Below are positions 50,705-58,895 of a DNA stretch of 64,000 nucleotides, piece after piece. Source of the stretch: Acidimicrobiales bacterium. Lineage in GTDB: Bacteria > Actinomycetota > Acidimicrobiia > Acidimicrobiales > Aldehydirespiratoraceae. The position numbers were made by a program, and so were the translations under genes. Numbering within the stretch: the first letter of the stretch is position 1; each line of letters opens with the position of its first letter. The DNA is taken from positions 2,848,369-2,912,368 of the forward strand of contig JAWPML010000001.1 in assembly GCA_033344915.1 (NCBI GenBank). The letters run 5' to 3'. A model generated the notes under the pieces. It had not been told where the DNA came from. It saw only the letters and a list, made by a program, of their open reading frames with translations, and did not search any database.

Positions 50705-51922
50705 GTGGCGAAGCGCGGACTCGCCGAGTTCATCCCCCAACGCCCCGAGCACCTCACGAACGAGTGGCTCACCGACACCCTCGGCGACGGGGAGGCTCGC
50801 GTCACCGGCTTCACGACCGGCGCGCCGGGCTCGGGCGTCGGCTTCTCCGGCATCACCACCAAGGTGACGCTCGAGTGGGACCGCGACGACCCGGCGCTGC
50901 CCCGCCAGATCGTCGCCAAGTTCCCCACCGACTCGGTCCACCGGGGGGTCACCGAGGGGGAAGGCGCCTACGAACGGGAGATCTGGTTCTACCAGGGGCT
51001 CGGGACGGACATGCCGCTGCGCATTCCCCGCTGCCACTACGCCGAGATGGACCCGGGGCCGGCTCTGGCGAAGCGCCGCAAGTCGGCCCAGCGGGTCAAT
51101 CGCACGCCGGCCCCGATCGCCCGGTTCATCGCGAAACGGGCCAACAAGCTCATCCGGCCGACGAAGCGGCGCTACGTCGTGCTGATGGAATACATCCCCG
51201 ACGCTCGGGTCACCCCGCTCGATCAGGAAGTCCCCCGCGACGACATCGAGGCGATCCTGCGGGCGCTGGCCCGCATGCACGCCAGGTTCTGGCGTGACCC
51301 GCGCCTCGCGACCGATCCCGCCACGAGCTACGACACGGCGTCGCAGAACTTCACCTTCCTGCGCGCCGGCTACGACCTGTGGGTCGACGAGACCTTCGCC
51401 CGCACACCGGCGTTGCAGGACTCGCATCGCCGGATCATGGACTGGACCCAGGAGCACCTCCCCGCCGTGCTCGACCGCCTCAACGAGCCGTACACACTGC
51501 TCCACGGCGACGCCCGCACGGACAACATGCTGTTTCTCGAGGACGGCGAACTCGTCGTGATCGACTTCGGCACGACGAGCAGCGGGCCGCCGGCGTGGGA
51601 CGTGGGCTACGCGCTGTCCGCTGCGCTCGAACCCGGCCCCGATGCCCGCTCGGTTCTCGCGGACCTCGCCGACGTGTACCACGCCGCGCTCGTCGCCGAG
51701 GGGGTCACCGAGTACTCCCGGGAGACGCTCGGCAACGACATCGACGTCGTCCTCGGCTTCCTCGGCCACCGCCAGGTCCTGACCGCGATGGTGATGGAGG
51801 GTGGCTACGACACTGAGGGAGCCGGCGCGGAAACGAACATCGGTGACGTGTGGATGCGCAAGATCATCGACCTCCTCCCGCCCGACCCGCCGACCCTGGA
51901 GGCCACCGATGGCGCTCGTTGA
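50705..51922 (+). CDS. APH-like phosphotransferase (ecdysteroid-kinase-like group)
   Basis: 405 residues from GTG two bases after the DUF35 stop. TGAPGSGVGFSGITTKVTLEW glycine-rich start, IVAKFP with the ATP-site Lys, YVVLMEYIPDAR hinge, LLHGDARTDNMLF catalytic loop and VVIDFGTTSSGPPAWDVGYALS metal site. Kinases of this kind phosphorylate hydroxyls on sterols or hydroxyacyl groups. Its place in a transport/CoA operon suggests a step in substrate processing. It overlaps the thioesterase start by 14 bases. Confidence 0.85.
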   Translation: MAKRGLAEFIPQRPEHLTNEWLTDTLGDGEARVTGFTTGAPGSGVGFSGITTKVTLEWDRDDPALPRQIVAKFPTDSVHRGVTEGEGAYEREIWFYQGLGTDMPLRIPRCHYAEMDPGPALAKRRKSAQRVNRTPAPIARFIAKRANKLIRPTKRRYVVLMEYIPDARVTPLDQEVPRDDIEAILRALARMHARFWRDPRLATDPATSYDTASQNFTFLRAGYDLWVDETFARTPALQDSHRRIMDWTQEHLPAVLDRLNEPYTLLHGDARTDNMLFLEDGELVVIDFGTTSSGPPAWDVGYALSAALEPGPDARSVLADLADVYHAALVAEGVTEYSRETLGNDIDVVLGFLGHRQVLTAMVMEGGYDTEGAGAETNIGDVWMRKIIDLLPPDPPTLEATDGAR

Positions 51923-52754
51923 ACTCGACGCCGTCCTCGGCTGCCTCGCCGTCGAACAGACCGGCCCCGCCACCTGGACCGCGCCCAACATCGAGATGGA
52001 CTATCGCCGCATCTTCGGCGGCCAGCTCCTCGCCCAGGCGATCGCGCTCGGCGCGGCGACAAGCGACGGGAAGACGGTGCGCTCGGTCACCTGCCTGTTC
52101 CCCCGCGAGGGTTCGCTCGACGAGGCGCTCGAGTTCGAGGTCGAGGAGACGCAGACCGGCCGGGCGTTCGCGACCCGTCGGATCAGCGCCGCGCAGAACG
52201 GCAAGACGTTCTTCGTCGCCCAGCTGTCGATGCACGACAGCTCCGAGGCGAGTCCGCACGACCATCACGACGCGATGCCCGACGTCGGCTCGCCCGACGA
52301 CGCCGCCCCGGACGAGTCGACGATGATCCCCTGGGACAACCGGGTGGTCGGCGGCGTCGACCTCGCCGACCGGGGCACAGCTGACGCGGACTTCGCCTTC
52401 TGGTCACGCATCTCGGACCGCGACCTGCCCGACGACCTCACGACCCATCAGGCGCTCGCCGCCTACGCCACGGACCTCAACGTGATCGCCACGTTGCTCC
52501 GACCGATCGACGGGGTGAGCGTCGCCGATGCCCACGTGACGCTGCACACCGCAGTCACGAGCCACTCGCTGTCGTTTCACCGTCCGTTCCGCATGGACGA
52601 TTGGTGCCTGATCGGTCAGCACGGCGTCAGCCTCTCCGGCGCCCGCGGCTACGGCACCGGCACCGTCCACACGATCGACGGCACCCTCGCCGCCAGCTTC
52701 ACCCAGGAATCCATGATCCGCCCCCTCCCCCCCGCTCCACCCAACGCTTCTTAA
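51909..52754 (+). CDS. tesB: Acyl-CoA thioesterase II (TesB-like double hotdog)
   Basis: 281 residues. IFGGQLLAQAIALGAAT (hotdog 1), and the catalytic trio of TesB is recognisable: Asp in YATDLNVIATLLRP, Ser/Thr in HTAVTSHSLSFHRPF, Gln in FTQESMIRP. It releases free acids from acyl-CoA, perhaps to recycle CoA. The last residues NAS and the stop TAA are encoded by a family-2 repeat (GCTTCTTAA), so the C-terminus has been trimmed or replaced by the element. Confidence 0.92.
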   Translation: MALVELDAVLGCLAVEQTGPATWTAPNIEMDYRRIFGGQLLAQAIALGAATSDGKTVRSVTCLFPREGSLDEALEFEVEETQTGRAFATRRISAAQNGKTFFVAQLSMHDSSEASPHDHHDAMPDVGSPDDAAPDESTMIPWDNRVVGGVDLADRGTADADFAFWSRISDRDLPDDLTTHQALAAYATDLNVIATLLRPIDGVSVADAHVTLHTAVTSHSLSFHRPFRMDDWCLIGQHGVSLSGARGYGTGTVHTIDGTLAASFTQESMIRPLPPAPPNAS

Positions 52755-52797
52755 CCAAGTTGTGGTCGTCAGACGACCACAACCCAACGCAGATCCG
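52746..52797 (+). repeat. Family-2 palindromic repeat, copy B
   Basis: GCTTCTTAACCAAG, then GTTGTGGTCGTC and GACGACCACAAC as arms around A, then CCAACGCAGATCCGAGGAGG. It fills the whole gap between the thioesterase (its TAA stop is inside) and the P450, and the right edge makes the P450 Shine-Dalgarno. Copy A at 23926-23985 has the same order in front of an amidohydrolase. Confidence 0.9.
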
Positions 52798-52811
52798 AGG
52801 AGGGCATCACG

Positions 52812-54011
52812 ATGACCGTCGAGTTCGATCCGTTCAGCCGTGAGTATTTCGACGACCCGACGGAGATGTACGCCGGGCTCCGGGAGCACGCGCCGTGCTT
52901 TCACAGCGAGACTTACGACTTCTACGCGTTCAGCCGGTTCGACGACTGCGTCGCCGTGCACCGCGACACGGAGAACTTCACGTCGACGCACGGGCTGACG
53001 TACGAGCAGCTCAGCGACCCGGATTTCGACATGAGCATGGCCAACTCCATGATCATGATGGATCCGCCCGAGCACACGCGGTACCGCAAGCTCGTCTCCC
53101 GTTCGTTCACCCCGCGGGCCATGGCTCGCTACGGCGATCTCATCCGCGCCGGCATCACCAAGTATCTGGACCCACTGATGGATCGCCGGGAATTCGACCT
53201 CGTCGGCGACTTCTCCGGTCCGTTCCCGGTGGAGATCATCTGCGCGATCCTCGGCGTTCCCGAGGCCGACTGGCAGATGATCCGCCATCAGACCGACGCG
53301 ATGTTGCACCGCGAGGAAGGGCAGGCGCTCGGCAGCCCCGCGCAGGCCGAGGCGGCGATCAACCAGGCCGTCTACTTCATCGAGTTCGTCCAGGACAAGC
53401 GACGCCATCCCGGCGACGACCTGACGTCGACCCTCGTCGAGGCGCAGGTCGAGACCGACGACGGCGAGCTGGCGAACCTCACCGACAACGACATCGCCGG
53501 GTTCGCCTCGTTGCTCGCCGCGGCCGGCAGCGAGACGGTGACCAAAGCCGTGGCCAATGGCGCGGTGCTGTTCCATCGCTGGCCTGACGAATGGGCGAAG
53601 CTCCAGGCAGATCCGACCAAAACGACGGCAGCCGTCGAGGAGGTGCTGCGTTACTGGGCGCCGTCGCAGTACCAGGGCCGGCTCTCGGTCAACGAGACCG
53701 AGTGGCACGGCGTGACCGTCGAGGCCGGCAAGCCCGTCTTCATCGTGACCGGAGCGGCGAATCACGACGAGCGCGAGTTCGGGCCGACCGCCACGAGGTT
53801 CGACATCGACCGTGAGCAACGCCTCGCCCTGTCGCTCGGCCATGGCATCCACACCTGCCTCGGCGCCGCCCTCGCCCGCATGGAGTGCGCCGTGGCGTTC
53901 GACGAGATCCGTCGCCGCTGGCCCTCCTACGAAATCGACGAATCCCGCTGCGAGCGCGTTCAGATGTCCAACGTCGCGGGCTACGCCAGCGTCCCCTTCT
54001 CGGCTTCTTAG
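52812..54011 (+). CDS. Cytochrome P450
   Basis: 399 residues. I-helix LAAAGSETVTKAVANG, ExxR in EEVLRYWAPSQ, heme loop LGHGIHTCLGAALARME with Cys349. LGHGIHTCLG, with Leu-Gly in place of Phe-Gly, is a recurring variant. GAGGAGGG stands eight bases upstream, supplied by repeat copy B; the end SAS plus stop TAG is inside repeat copy C. The whole gene is therefore bracketed by family-2 repeats, as in a cassette. It follows the Liv operon closely and may be co-transcribed. Confidence 0.93.
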   Translation: MTVEFDPFSREYFDDPTEMYAGLREHAPCFHSETYDFYAFSRFDDCVAVHRDTENFTSTHGLTYEQLSDPDFDMSMANSMIMMDPPEHTRYRKLVSRSFTPRAMARYGDLIRAGITKYLDPLMDRREFDLVGDFSGPFPVEIICAILGVPEADWQMIRHQTDAMLHREEGQALGSPAQAEAAINQAVYFIEFVQDKRRHPGDDLTSTLVEAQVETDDGELANLTDNDIAGFASLLAAAGSETVTKAVANGAVLFHRWPDEWAKLQADPTKTTAAVEEVLRYWAPSQYQGRLSVNETEWHGVTVEAGKPVFIVTGAANHDEREFGPTATRFDIDREQRLALSLGHGIHTCLGAALARMECAVAFDEIRRRWPSYEIDESRCERVQMSNVAGYASVPFSAS

Positions 54012-54053
54012 TTGAGTTGTGGTCGTCTCACGACCACAACTCGGTTAAGAAGC
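54003..54053. repeat. Family-2 palindromic repeat, copy C (full palindrome)
   Basis: A 51-base near-palindrome from GCTTCTTA to TAAGAAGC, with inner arms GAGTTGTGGTCGT and ACGACCACAACTC. It contains the P450 stop codon. It lies between convergent genes (enoyl-CoA hydratase stop at 54066) and may also end transcription in both directions. Confidence 0.9.
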
Positions 54054-54065
54054 CCGAAGTCGGGG

Positions 54066-54929
54066 TCAGCTGTTTTGTTCTTTCATCTGGGAGAGGTTCA
54101 CGAGGACGGGGTAGCCGTTGATGGTCATGGCGTTGCCGTGGCCGACCGTGTGCATGTCGAAACCGGACTGGAGGGCGTTGTAGAAGCCCTGGATGTCCTG
54201 GGTCTGGTTGACGATGCGCTTCGCCTGGGTGAGGGCGAACGGATGCATCTCCGCGATCTCGCGGGCGAGGGTCATCGTCTCGTCGAGGAGGTCGTCGAGC
54301 GGGACGACCCGGTTGACCATGCCGAGCTTCTCCGCCTCCTCGGCGGGGAAGCGCCGCGCCGTGAACAGCATCTCCTTGGCCTTGCGCGGGCCGACCTCCC
54401 AGGTGTGACCGTGGTACTCGACCCCGCCGATCCCCATCCGCAGCACCGGGTCGGAGAAGTGGGCGTTGTCCGCCGCGATGATCAGGTCCATCGGCCAGCA
54501 CAGCATCAGCCCACCGGCGATGCACGCGCCCTGAACGGCGGCGATGGTCGGCTTCGGGATGTCCCGCCAGCGGCGGCTGTAGCCGAGATAGTGGATGCGC
54601 TCCCACTCGAAGATCGCCTGGAGACCGCGCTCCTCCCAGTCGAGCTGTGACGACTGGCGAGCCTTCTCGGGGTCGGCGTTGTCGCCGATCGCGTCGTCCG
54701 AGCCGGACATGTCGTGGCCCGACGAGAAGTGCTTCCCCTCCGCCCGCAGGACGATGACCTTCACGTCAATGTCTTCCTCGGCGGCGCGGAAGCACGCGTC
54801 CATCTCGTCGAGGGTCTGCTGGTTGACGGCGTTCGCCTTGTCGGCGCGATCGATGGTGACGATCCCGATGGGACCGTCGACCTCGTAGGTCGTGTGGCCG
54901 AGGTCGTTCATGTCGACGGGGTTGGGCAT
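54066..54929 (-). CDS. Enoyl-CoA hydratase/isomerase family protein (crotonase)
   Basis: 287 residues. GIVTIDRADKANAVNQQTLDEM start, HFSSGHDMSGSD as the first oxyanion-hole segment, PTIAAVQGACIAGGLMLCWPMDLIIAADNAHFSDPV (in part GACIAGGLML) as the second, then RFPAEEAEKLGMVNRVVP. The insertion after HDMSGSD (about 30 residues, DWEERGLQAIFEW) is longer than in EchA-type enzymes. It hydrates or isomerises an enoyl-CoA. The downstream P450 side is separated by a repeat; the aldolase gene upstream is 21 bases away. Confidence 0.9.
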   Translation of the reverse strand: MPNPVDMNDLGHTTYEVDGPIGIVTIDRADKANAVNQQTLDEMDACFRAAEEDIDVKVIVLRAEGKHFSSGHDMSGSDDAIGDNADPEKARQSSQLDWEERGLQAIFEWERIHYLGYSRRWRDIPKPTIAAVQGACIAGGLMLCWPMDLIIAADNAHFSDPVLRMGIGGVEYHGHTWEVGPRKAKEMLFTARRFPAEEAEKLGMVNRVVPLDDLLDETMTLAREIAEMHPFALTQAKRIVNQTQDIQGFYNALQSGFDMHTVGHGNAMTINGYPVLVNLSQMKEQNS

Positions 54930-54950
54930 GGTTCTCTCCGGTTTGCGGGG

Positions 54951-55625
54951 TCAGGACGCTGCGGCGAGATGCGGTGGCTGCCAGGCGCCACGGATCATGC
55001 CGTAGATGTTGGTGAAGTTCTCGATGATCTCGTCGGGCAACGGGACGACGCCGCCCAACGCCTCGGCGCCGGCGACGATCTTCGCCGTGTGTTCGACGAC
55101 GGCCGCCGTGTGCAGGGCGTCCTCGGGGGACTTCCCGACGCAGAGCAGGCCGTGGTTCGCCATCAGCACCGCGCCCCGCGCGCCGAGATGACGCACGACC
55201 TCGTCGGCCAGTTCGTCACTGCCGGTCGTGCGGTACTCGGCAACCGGGATGTCGCCGCCGATGTAGACGATGACCTCCTCGATGCACGCCGGGATCGCCC
55301 GGCGGGCGATCGCGAACATCGACGCGTGGGCCGGATGGCAGTGCACGACCCCGCCCACCTCGGGGAAGGAGCGGTAGCAGTTCAGATGCATCGCCTTCTC
55401 GCTCGACGGCCGGGCGGATCCCTCGACGATCTCGCCGTCGAGGTCCACGATTGCGAGACCGGGCACGGTGATCTCCGGGTACGGCACAGACGACGGGGTC
55501 ATGGCCACGGACCCGTCGGCGAGTCGGCCCGACACGTTGCCGGCCGTGCCGACGACGAGGCCGGTCGTGAACATCTCCAGGGCGGTGTCGACCACCGCCT
55601 GGCGGACGTCGGGGTTCGTGCTCAC
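54951..55625 (-). CDS. Class II aldolase/adducin family protein
   Basis: 224 residues. TAGNVSGRLADGSVAMTPSSVPY (phosphate-site loop GNVSxR), SSEKAMHLNCYR with the catalytic-type Glu, HCHPAHASM with the zinc His pair and ANHGLLCVG with the third zinc His. L-fuculose-phosphate or L-ribulose-phosphate 4-epimerase-like enzymes. It overlaps the 2-hydroxyacid dehydrogenase upstream by ATGA. With that dehydrogenase and the divergent FGGY kinase it suggests a small sugar-acid or branched-polyol pathway. Confidence 0.9.
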   Translation of the reverse strand: MSTNPDVRQAVVDTALEMFTTGLVVGTAGNVSGRLADGSVAMTPSSVPYPEITVPGLAIVDLDGEIVEGSARPSSEKAMHLNCYRSFPEVGGVVHCHPAHASMFAIARRAIPACIEEVIVYIGGDIPVAEYRTTGSDELADEVVRHLGARGAVLMANHGLLCVGKSPEDALHTAAVVEHTAKIVAGAEALGGVVPLPDEIIENFTNIYGMIRGAWQPPHLAAAS

Positions 55626-56593
55626 GCGAGGACCTCCGGGTTCTTGCAGTGGGTCGGCGTCTCGCCGTTCAGGATCGCCTTCACGTCCGCGACGATCATC
55701 TCGGTCTGGCGGATCTCGACGTCGTACGTCGCCCCGCCGATGTGGGGTGTGAGGACGACGTTCGGACGCCCGAGCAGCGGGTGCCCCTCGGGGAGCGTCT
55801 CGCCGTCCACATGGTCCAGCGCGGCGCCGGCGAGGCGGCCGGATTCGAGCGCGTCGACCAGCGCCTCCACGTCGTGGAGGCCGGCCCGGGCCGAGTTGAC
55901 GTAGACCGCGCCGCGCTTCATGAGCGCGAACTTCGGCGCGTTCATCATGCCGAACGTGTCCGGCGTGACGGCCGCGTGCATGGACACGACATCCGCCTCG
56001 GCCAACAGGTCGTCCAGCTCGTGGGTCGCGTCATCGGCGAACGGATCGGCTGCGATCACCTGCATGCCGAGTCCTTCGAGACGCCACTTCGTGGCCCGGC
56101 CGACCGCTCCGAGCCCGACGAGGCCGGCCGTCTGCCCGGCCACCTGCCACGCCCGATAGCGCTGATACGGCAGCGACTCGCCGTGCACGGTGCCCTCGCT
56201 CATGTCGCGATGCCCCGCAATGATGTGGCGGGTCAGGGCCATCAGCAGCGCGACGGTCATCTCCGCGACGGCGTCGGCGTTGCGACCCGGCGTGTGGACG
56301 ACGGGAATGCCGGCGGCCGTCGCTGCGTCGACGTCGACGTTCGTCGGATCGCCGCGGGTCGAGCCGATGACGGTCAGCGGCAGGTCGAGCACCGGCCCCA
56401 TGCAGAAGTCCGCCTCGCAGATCACGATCGACGCGCCGAGCTCCTCGATCCGCGCCGCGAGGTCGTCCGGGCCGTGCAGCTTGATCGGCCGGTACTCGAT
56501 CCACGGGTCGAACACGACGTCCGCGATCGTGCGCAGTTCCTCCAGCGCCGGCCCCCGAAGGGGAGCCGTCACGAGGGCTACCGGTCGCGCCAT
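55622..56593 (-). CDS. NAD-dependent D-isomer 2-hydroxyacid dehydrogenase family
   Basis: 323 residues. GLVGLGAVGRATKWRLEGLGMQVIAADPF is the NAD-binding motif; the active-site Arg is in NSARAGLHD, the Glu in DGETLPEG and the His in LTPHIGGAT. The family includes D-3-phosphoglycerate and glyoxylate reductases; here the aldolase partner points to oxidation or reduction of a sugar-acid derivative. I chose the ATG at 56593, where the family motif ARPVALVTAPL begins. A degenerate copy of the shared 16-base motif overlaps this start codon. Confidence 0.9.
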   Translation of the reverse strand: MARPVALVTAPLRGPALEELRTIADVVFDPWIEYRPIKLHGPDDLAARIEELGASIVICEADFCMGPVLDLPLTVIGSTRGDPTNVDVDAATAAGIPVVHTPGRNADAVAEMTVALLMALTRHIIAGHRDMSEGTVHGESLPYQRYRAWQVAGQTAGLVGLGAVGRATKWRLEGLGMQVIAADPFADDATHELDDLLAEADVVSMHAAVTPDTFGMMNAPKFALMKRGAVYVNSARAGLHDVEALVDALESGRLAGAALDHVDGETLPEGHPLLGRPNVVLTPHIGGATYDVEIRQTEMIVADVKAILNGETPTHCKNPEVLA

Positions 56594-56608
56594 GACACAG
56601 ACGTTAGT
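56593..56608 (+). promoter_or_regulatory. Degenerate copy of the TGAC[AG]CNNNTGTTAGA motif
   Basis: TGACACAGACGTTAGT differs from the consensus at two positions. It lies between the divergent dehydrogenase and FGGY kinase, 27 bases from the kinase GTG and overlapping the dehydrogenase ATG. Weaker than the five perfect copies and may be a chance match. Confidence 0.35.
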
Positions 56609-56634
56609 TTTGCGCCCGAGCAAGGGAGGAATCC

Positions 56635-57975
56635 GTGGGCCACGACGCCGACACCGCCATCTCCGTCGGCATCGACATCGGCACGACCTCGGTGAAGGCC
56701 GTGGCCGCCACGCCCGACGGGACGATCGTCGCCCGCACCCGGATCCCCCACGAACTGCGGGCGCCGGATGCCGACACGTTCGAACACGACGCCACGGCGG
56801 CATGGGTGGACGGCGTGCTCGCCGCGTGGGAGGCCGTCGCGGCCGACCGCCGCGTGGACGCCGCCATGGTGTCCGCCATGGTGCCGTCGCTGTGCGGGGT
56901 GGACGACCACGGCCGCCCGGTCACCCCCGGTCTGCTCTACGGCGATGCCCGGGGCCGAACCGACCACGCCGGCACGGCCGGCATGGGTGAGAGCGTCGGG
57001 TTCGCCGCCGCGCTCGCCGACCAGCCCGGGGTCGCTGCCCTCTGGCCCGCCCAGGCGGTGGCGAACCACGCCCTGTGCGGGGCCGGCACCATCGACACGT
57101 CCACCGCGATGACCATGACCCCGCTCTTCACAGGCACCGGATGGGACACCGATCACCTCGACCGGATCGGCCTGACCGACGACCAGCTCCCCGACTTCGT
57201 CGTCGGTGGCACCACGATCGGCACGAGAGACGGCGCCGCGATCGGCTGCGGCACGATCGACGCGCTCGCCGAGCAGGACGTCGGCGCGGCCACCGCACCC
57301 GGCGACGTGATGGTCATCTGTGGGACGACACTCATCCCCTGGGCGCTCACGACCGAGTGGATCGAGATCGACGGACTCTGGACGATCCCCTACTCGGTAC
57401 CCGGCGTGATCGCGATCGGCGGGGCGAGCAATGCCGGCGGGTTGTTCATCGACAGCGTCCGCCGCCTCACCGGCGACCCCGACCCGAACACCGTGCTCGC
57501 CGTCGACCCCGAGAAGCGGCCGGTGTGGCTGCCCTACATCCGCGGCGAACGGACCCCGTTCCACGATCCGACCCGACGGGCCCACCTGCGCGACGTCGAC
57601 AACAGCCACGGACCTGCCGCGGTCATGGCTGCGGCCTACGACGCGGCCGCGATGGTCGTGCGCCATCACCTCGATCTCGCCGGTGCCGAGTTGGCAGCGG
57701 CGGGCACGCCGCCGGCCCGGATCGTCGCTGCGGGCGGCGGCACCCGATCGGCCCCGTGGATGCAGTCGCTCGCCGATGTCATCGGTCTGCCCGTGGACGT
57801 CAGTGCCCAGCCCGAGGGCGCCGCCCTCGGCGCAGCCCGCGGCGCCCGCATCGCCGCCGGGCTCGACGTCGAGGGAGACTGGCGCGCGATCAGTCACCGG
57901 GTGGAGCCCCGTCCCGATCATGTCGCCGGTGCCGAACGCCGCTACGTCCGATTCCGCGAAGAGGTCGACCGATGA
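56635..57975 (+). CDS. FGGY-family carbohydrate kinase
   Basis: 446 residues from a GTG with GGGAGGA upstream. Actin-fold phosphate-1 motif VGIDIGTTSVKAVAATPDG, DARG near 105, adenosine motif AAGGGTRSAPWMQSLAD and the end EGAALGAARGARIAAG. Related to xylulose, gluconate or autoinducer-2 kinases; the canonical FGGY signature is partly divergent. It is coupled by ATGA to an LLM oxidoreductase. Substrate unknown; aldolase plus dehydrogenase suggests a C4-C6 sugar acid. Confidence 0.9.
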   Translation: MGHDADTAISVGIDIGTTSVKAVAATPDGTIVARTRIPHELRAPDADTFEHDATAAWVDGVLAAWEAVAADRRVDAAMVSAMVPSLCGVDDHGRPVTPGLLYGDARGRTDHAGTAGMGESVGFAAALADQPGVAALWPAQAVANHALCGAGTIDTSTAMTMTPLFTGTGWDTDHLDRIGLTDDQLPDFVVGGTTIGTRDGAAIGCGTIDALAEQDVGAATAPGDVMVICGTTLIPWALTTEWIEIDGLWTIPYSVPGVIAIGGASNAGGLFIDSVRRLTGDPDPNTVLAVDPEKRPVWLPYIRGERTPFHDPTRRAHLRDVDNSHGPAAVMAAAYDAAAMVVRHHLDLAGAELAAAGTPPARIVAAGGGTRSAPWMQSLADVIGLPVDVSAQPEGAALGAARGARIAAGLDVEGDWRAISHRVEPRPDHVAGAERRYVRFREEVDR

Positions 57976-58886
57976 AGTTCAGCGTGACGTACCCACTCGT
58001 CACCCATCCGTACAACCCCGAGTTCCTCACGAAGGACGCGGTCGTCCGCTTCGCGCGGGCCGCGGAGGACGCCGGCTTCTCCGGCATCGGGTTCACCGAC
58101 CACCCGGCCCCCACCCACCGCTGGCTGGAGGCCGGCGGTCACGACGCGCTCGACCCCTTCGCCGCGCTCGCCTTCGTGGCCGCGGTCACGGAGCGGATCC
58201 GGCTGATCCCGAACGTCGTCGTCCTCCCCTACCGGAACCCGTTCCTCGTCGCGAAGAGCGTCGCGACCATCGCCGCGCTCTCGGGCGACCGCTTCACGCT
58301 GGCCGTCGGCACCGGCTACCTCAAGGGCGAGTACAAGGCGTTGGGGGTGGACTTCGACGAGCGCAACGCGATCTTCGACGACGCGCTCGAGGTGCTGCGC
58401 GGCGTGTGGACGACCGACGACTTCGCCTACGAGGGCACCGGTTTCCTCGCCCACGGCCAGACCGCCAACCCGAAACCCGGCCATGTCCCGATCTGGATCG
58501 GCGGCAACAGCCGGCTCTCCCGGCGACGCGTCGCCCGGAAGGCGGACGGCTGGGTGCCGTTCCCCGCGCCCCGGAGCCTCGCCACGACTGCGAAGACGCC
58601 GCCGCTCGAGACAGTGGACGATCTCGCCGCGATGCTCGATGAACTCTGGCAACACGTCGACGAGGCCGGCCGTGACCGCTCCGACATCGATGTCAGCTTC
58701 GGCACACCGGCCGGCGGGTCGCCCGCCGACCACGACTTCGACGCCGTCGCCCATCTCGACGCGCTCGACGAACTCGCCCGCCTCGGCGTCACCTGGAGCG
58801 GCGTGAACGCGCCGGGGGACTCGCTCGACCACGCGATCGAAACGCTCGAGCGCTTTGGCGCGGACGTCATCGCCGCGCAGCCCTGA
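57972..58886 (+). CDS. LLM class oxidoreductase, probably F420-dependent
   Basis: 304 residues. KFSVTYPLVTHPYNPEFLTKD start, GFSGIGFTDHPAPTHRWLEAGG, RIRLIPNVVVLPYRNPFLVAKSVATIAALSGDRFTLAVGTGYLKGEY (in part), PIWIGGNSRLSRRRVARKADGW. It fits the TIGR03619-like group of F420-dependent enzymes. Unusually it sits in the sugar-kinase transcription unit, overlapping the kinase stop. A lipoprotein gene converges ten bases downstream. Confidence 0.9.
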   Translation: MKFSVTYPLVTHPYNPEFLTKDAVVRFARAAEDAGFSGIGFTDHPAPTHRWLEAGGHDALDPFAALAFVAAVTERIRLIPNVVVLPYRNPFLVAKSVATIAALSGDRFTLAVGTGYLKGEYKALGVDFDERNAIFDDALEVLRGVWTTDDFAYEGTGFLAHGQTANPKPGHVPIWIGGNSRLSRRRVARKADGWVPFPAPRSLATTAKTPPLETVDDLAAMLDELWQHVDEAGRDRSDIDVSFGTPAGGSPADHDFDAVAHLDALDELARLGVTWSGVNAPGDSLDHAIETLERFGADVIAAQP

Positions 58887-58895
58887 GCGAGCCGC

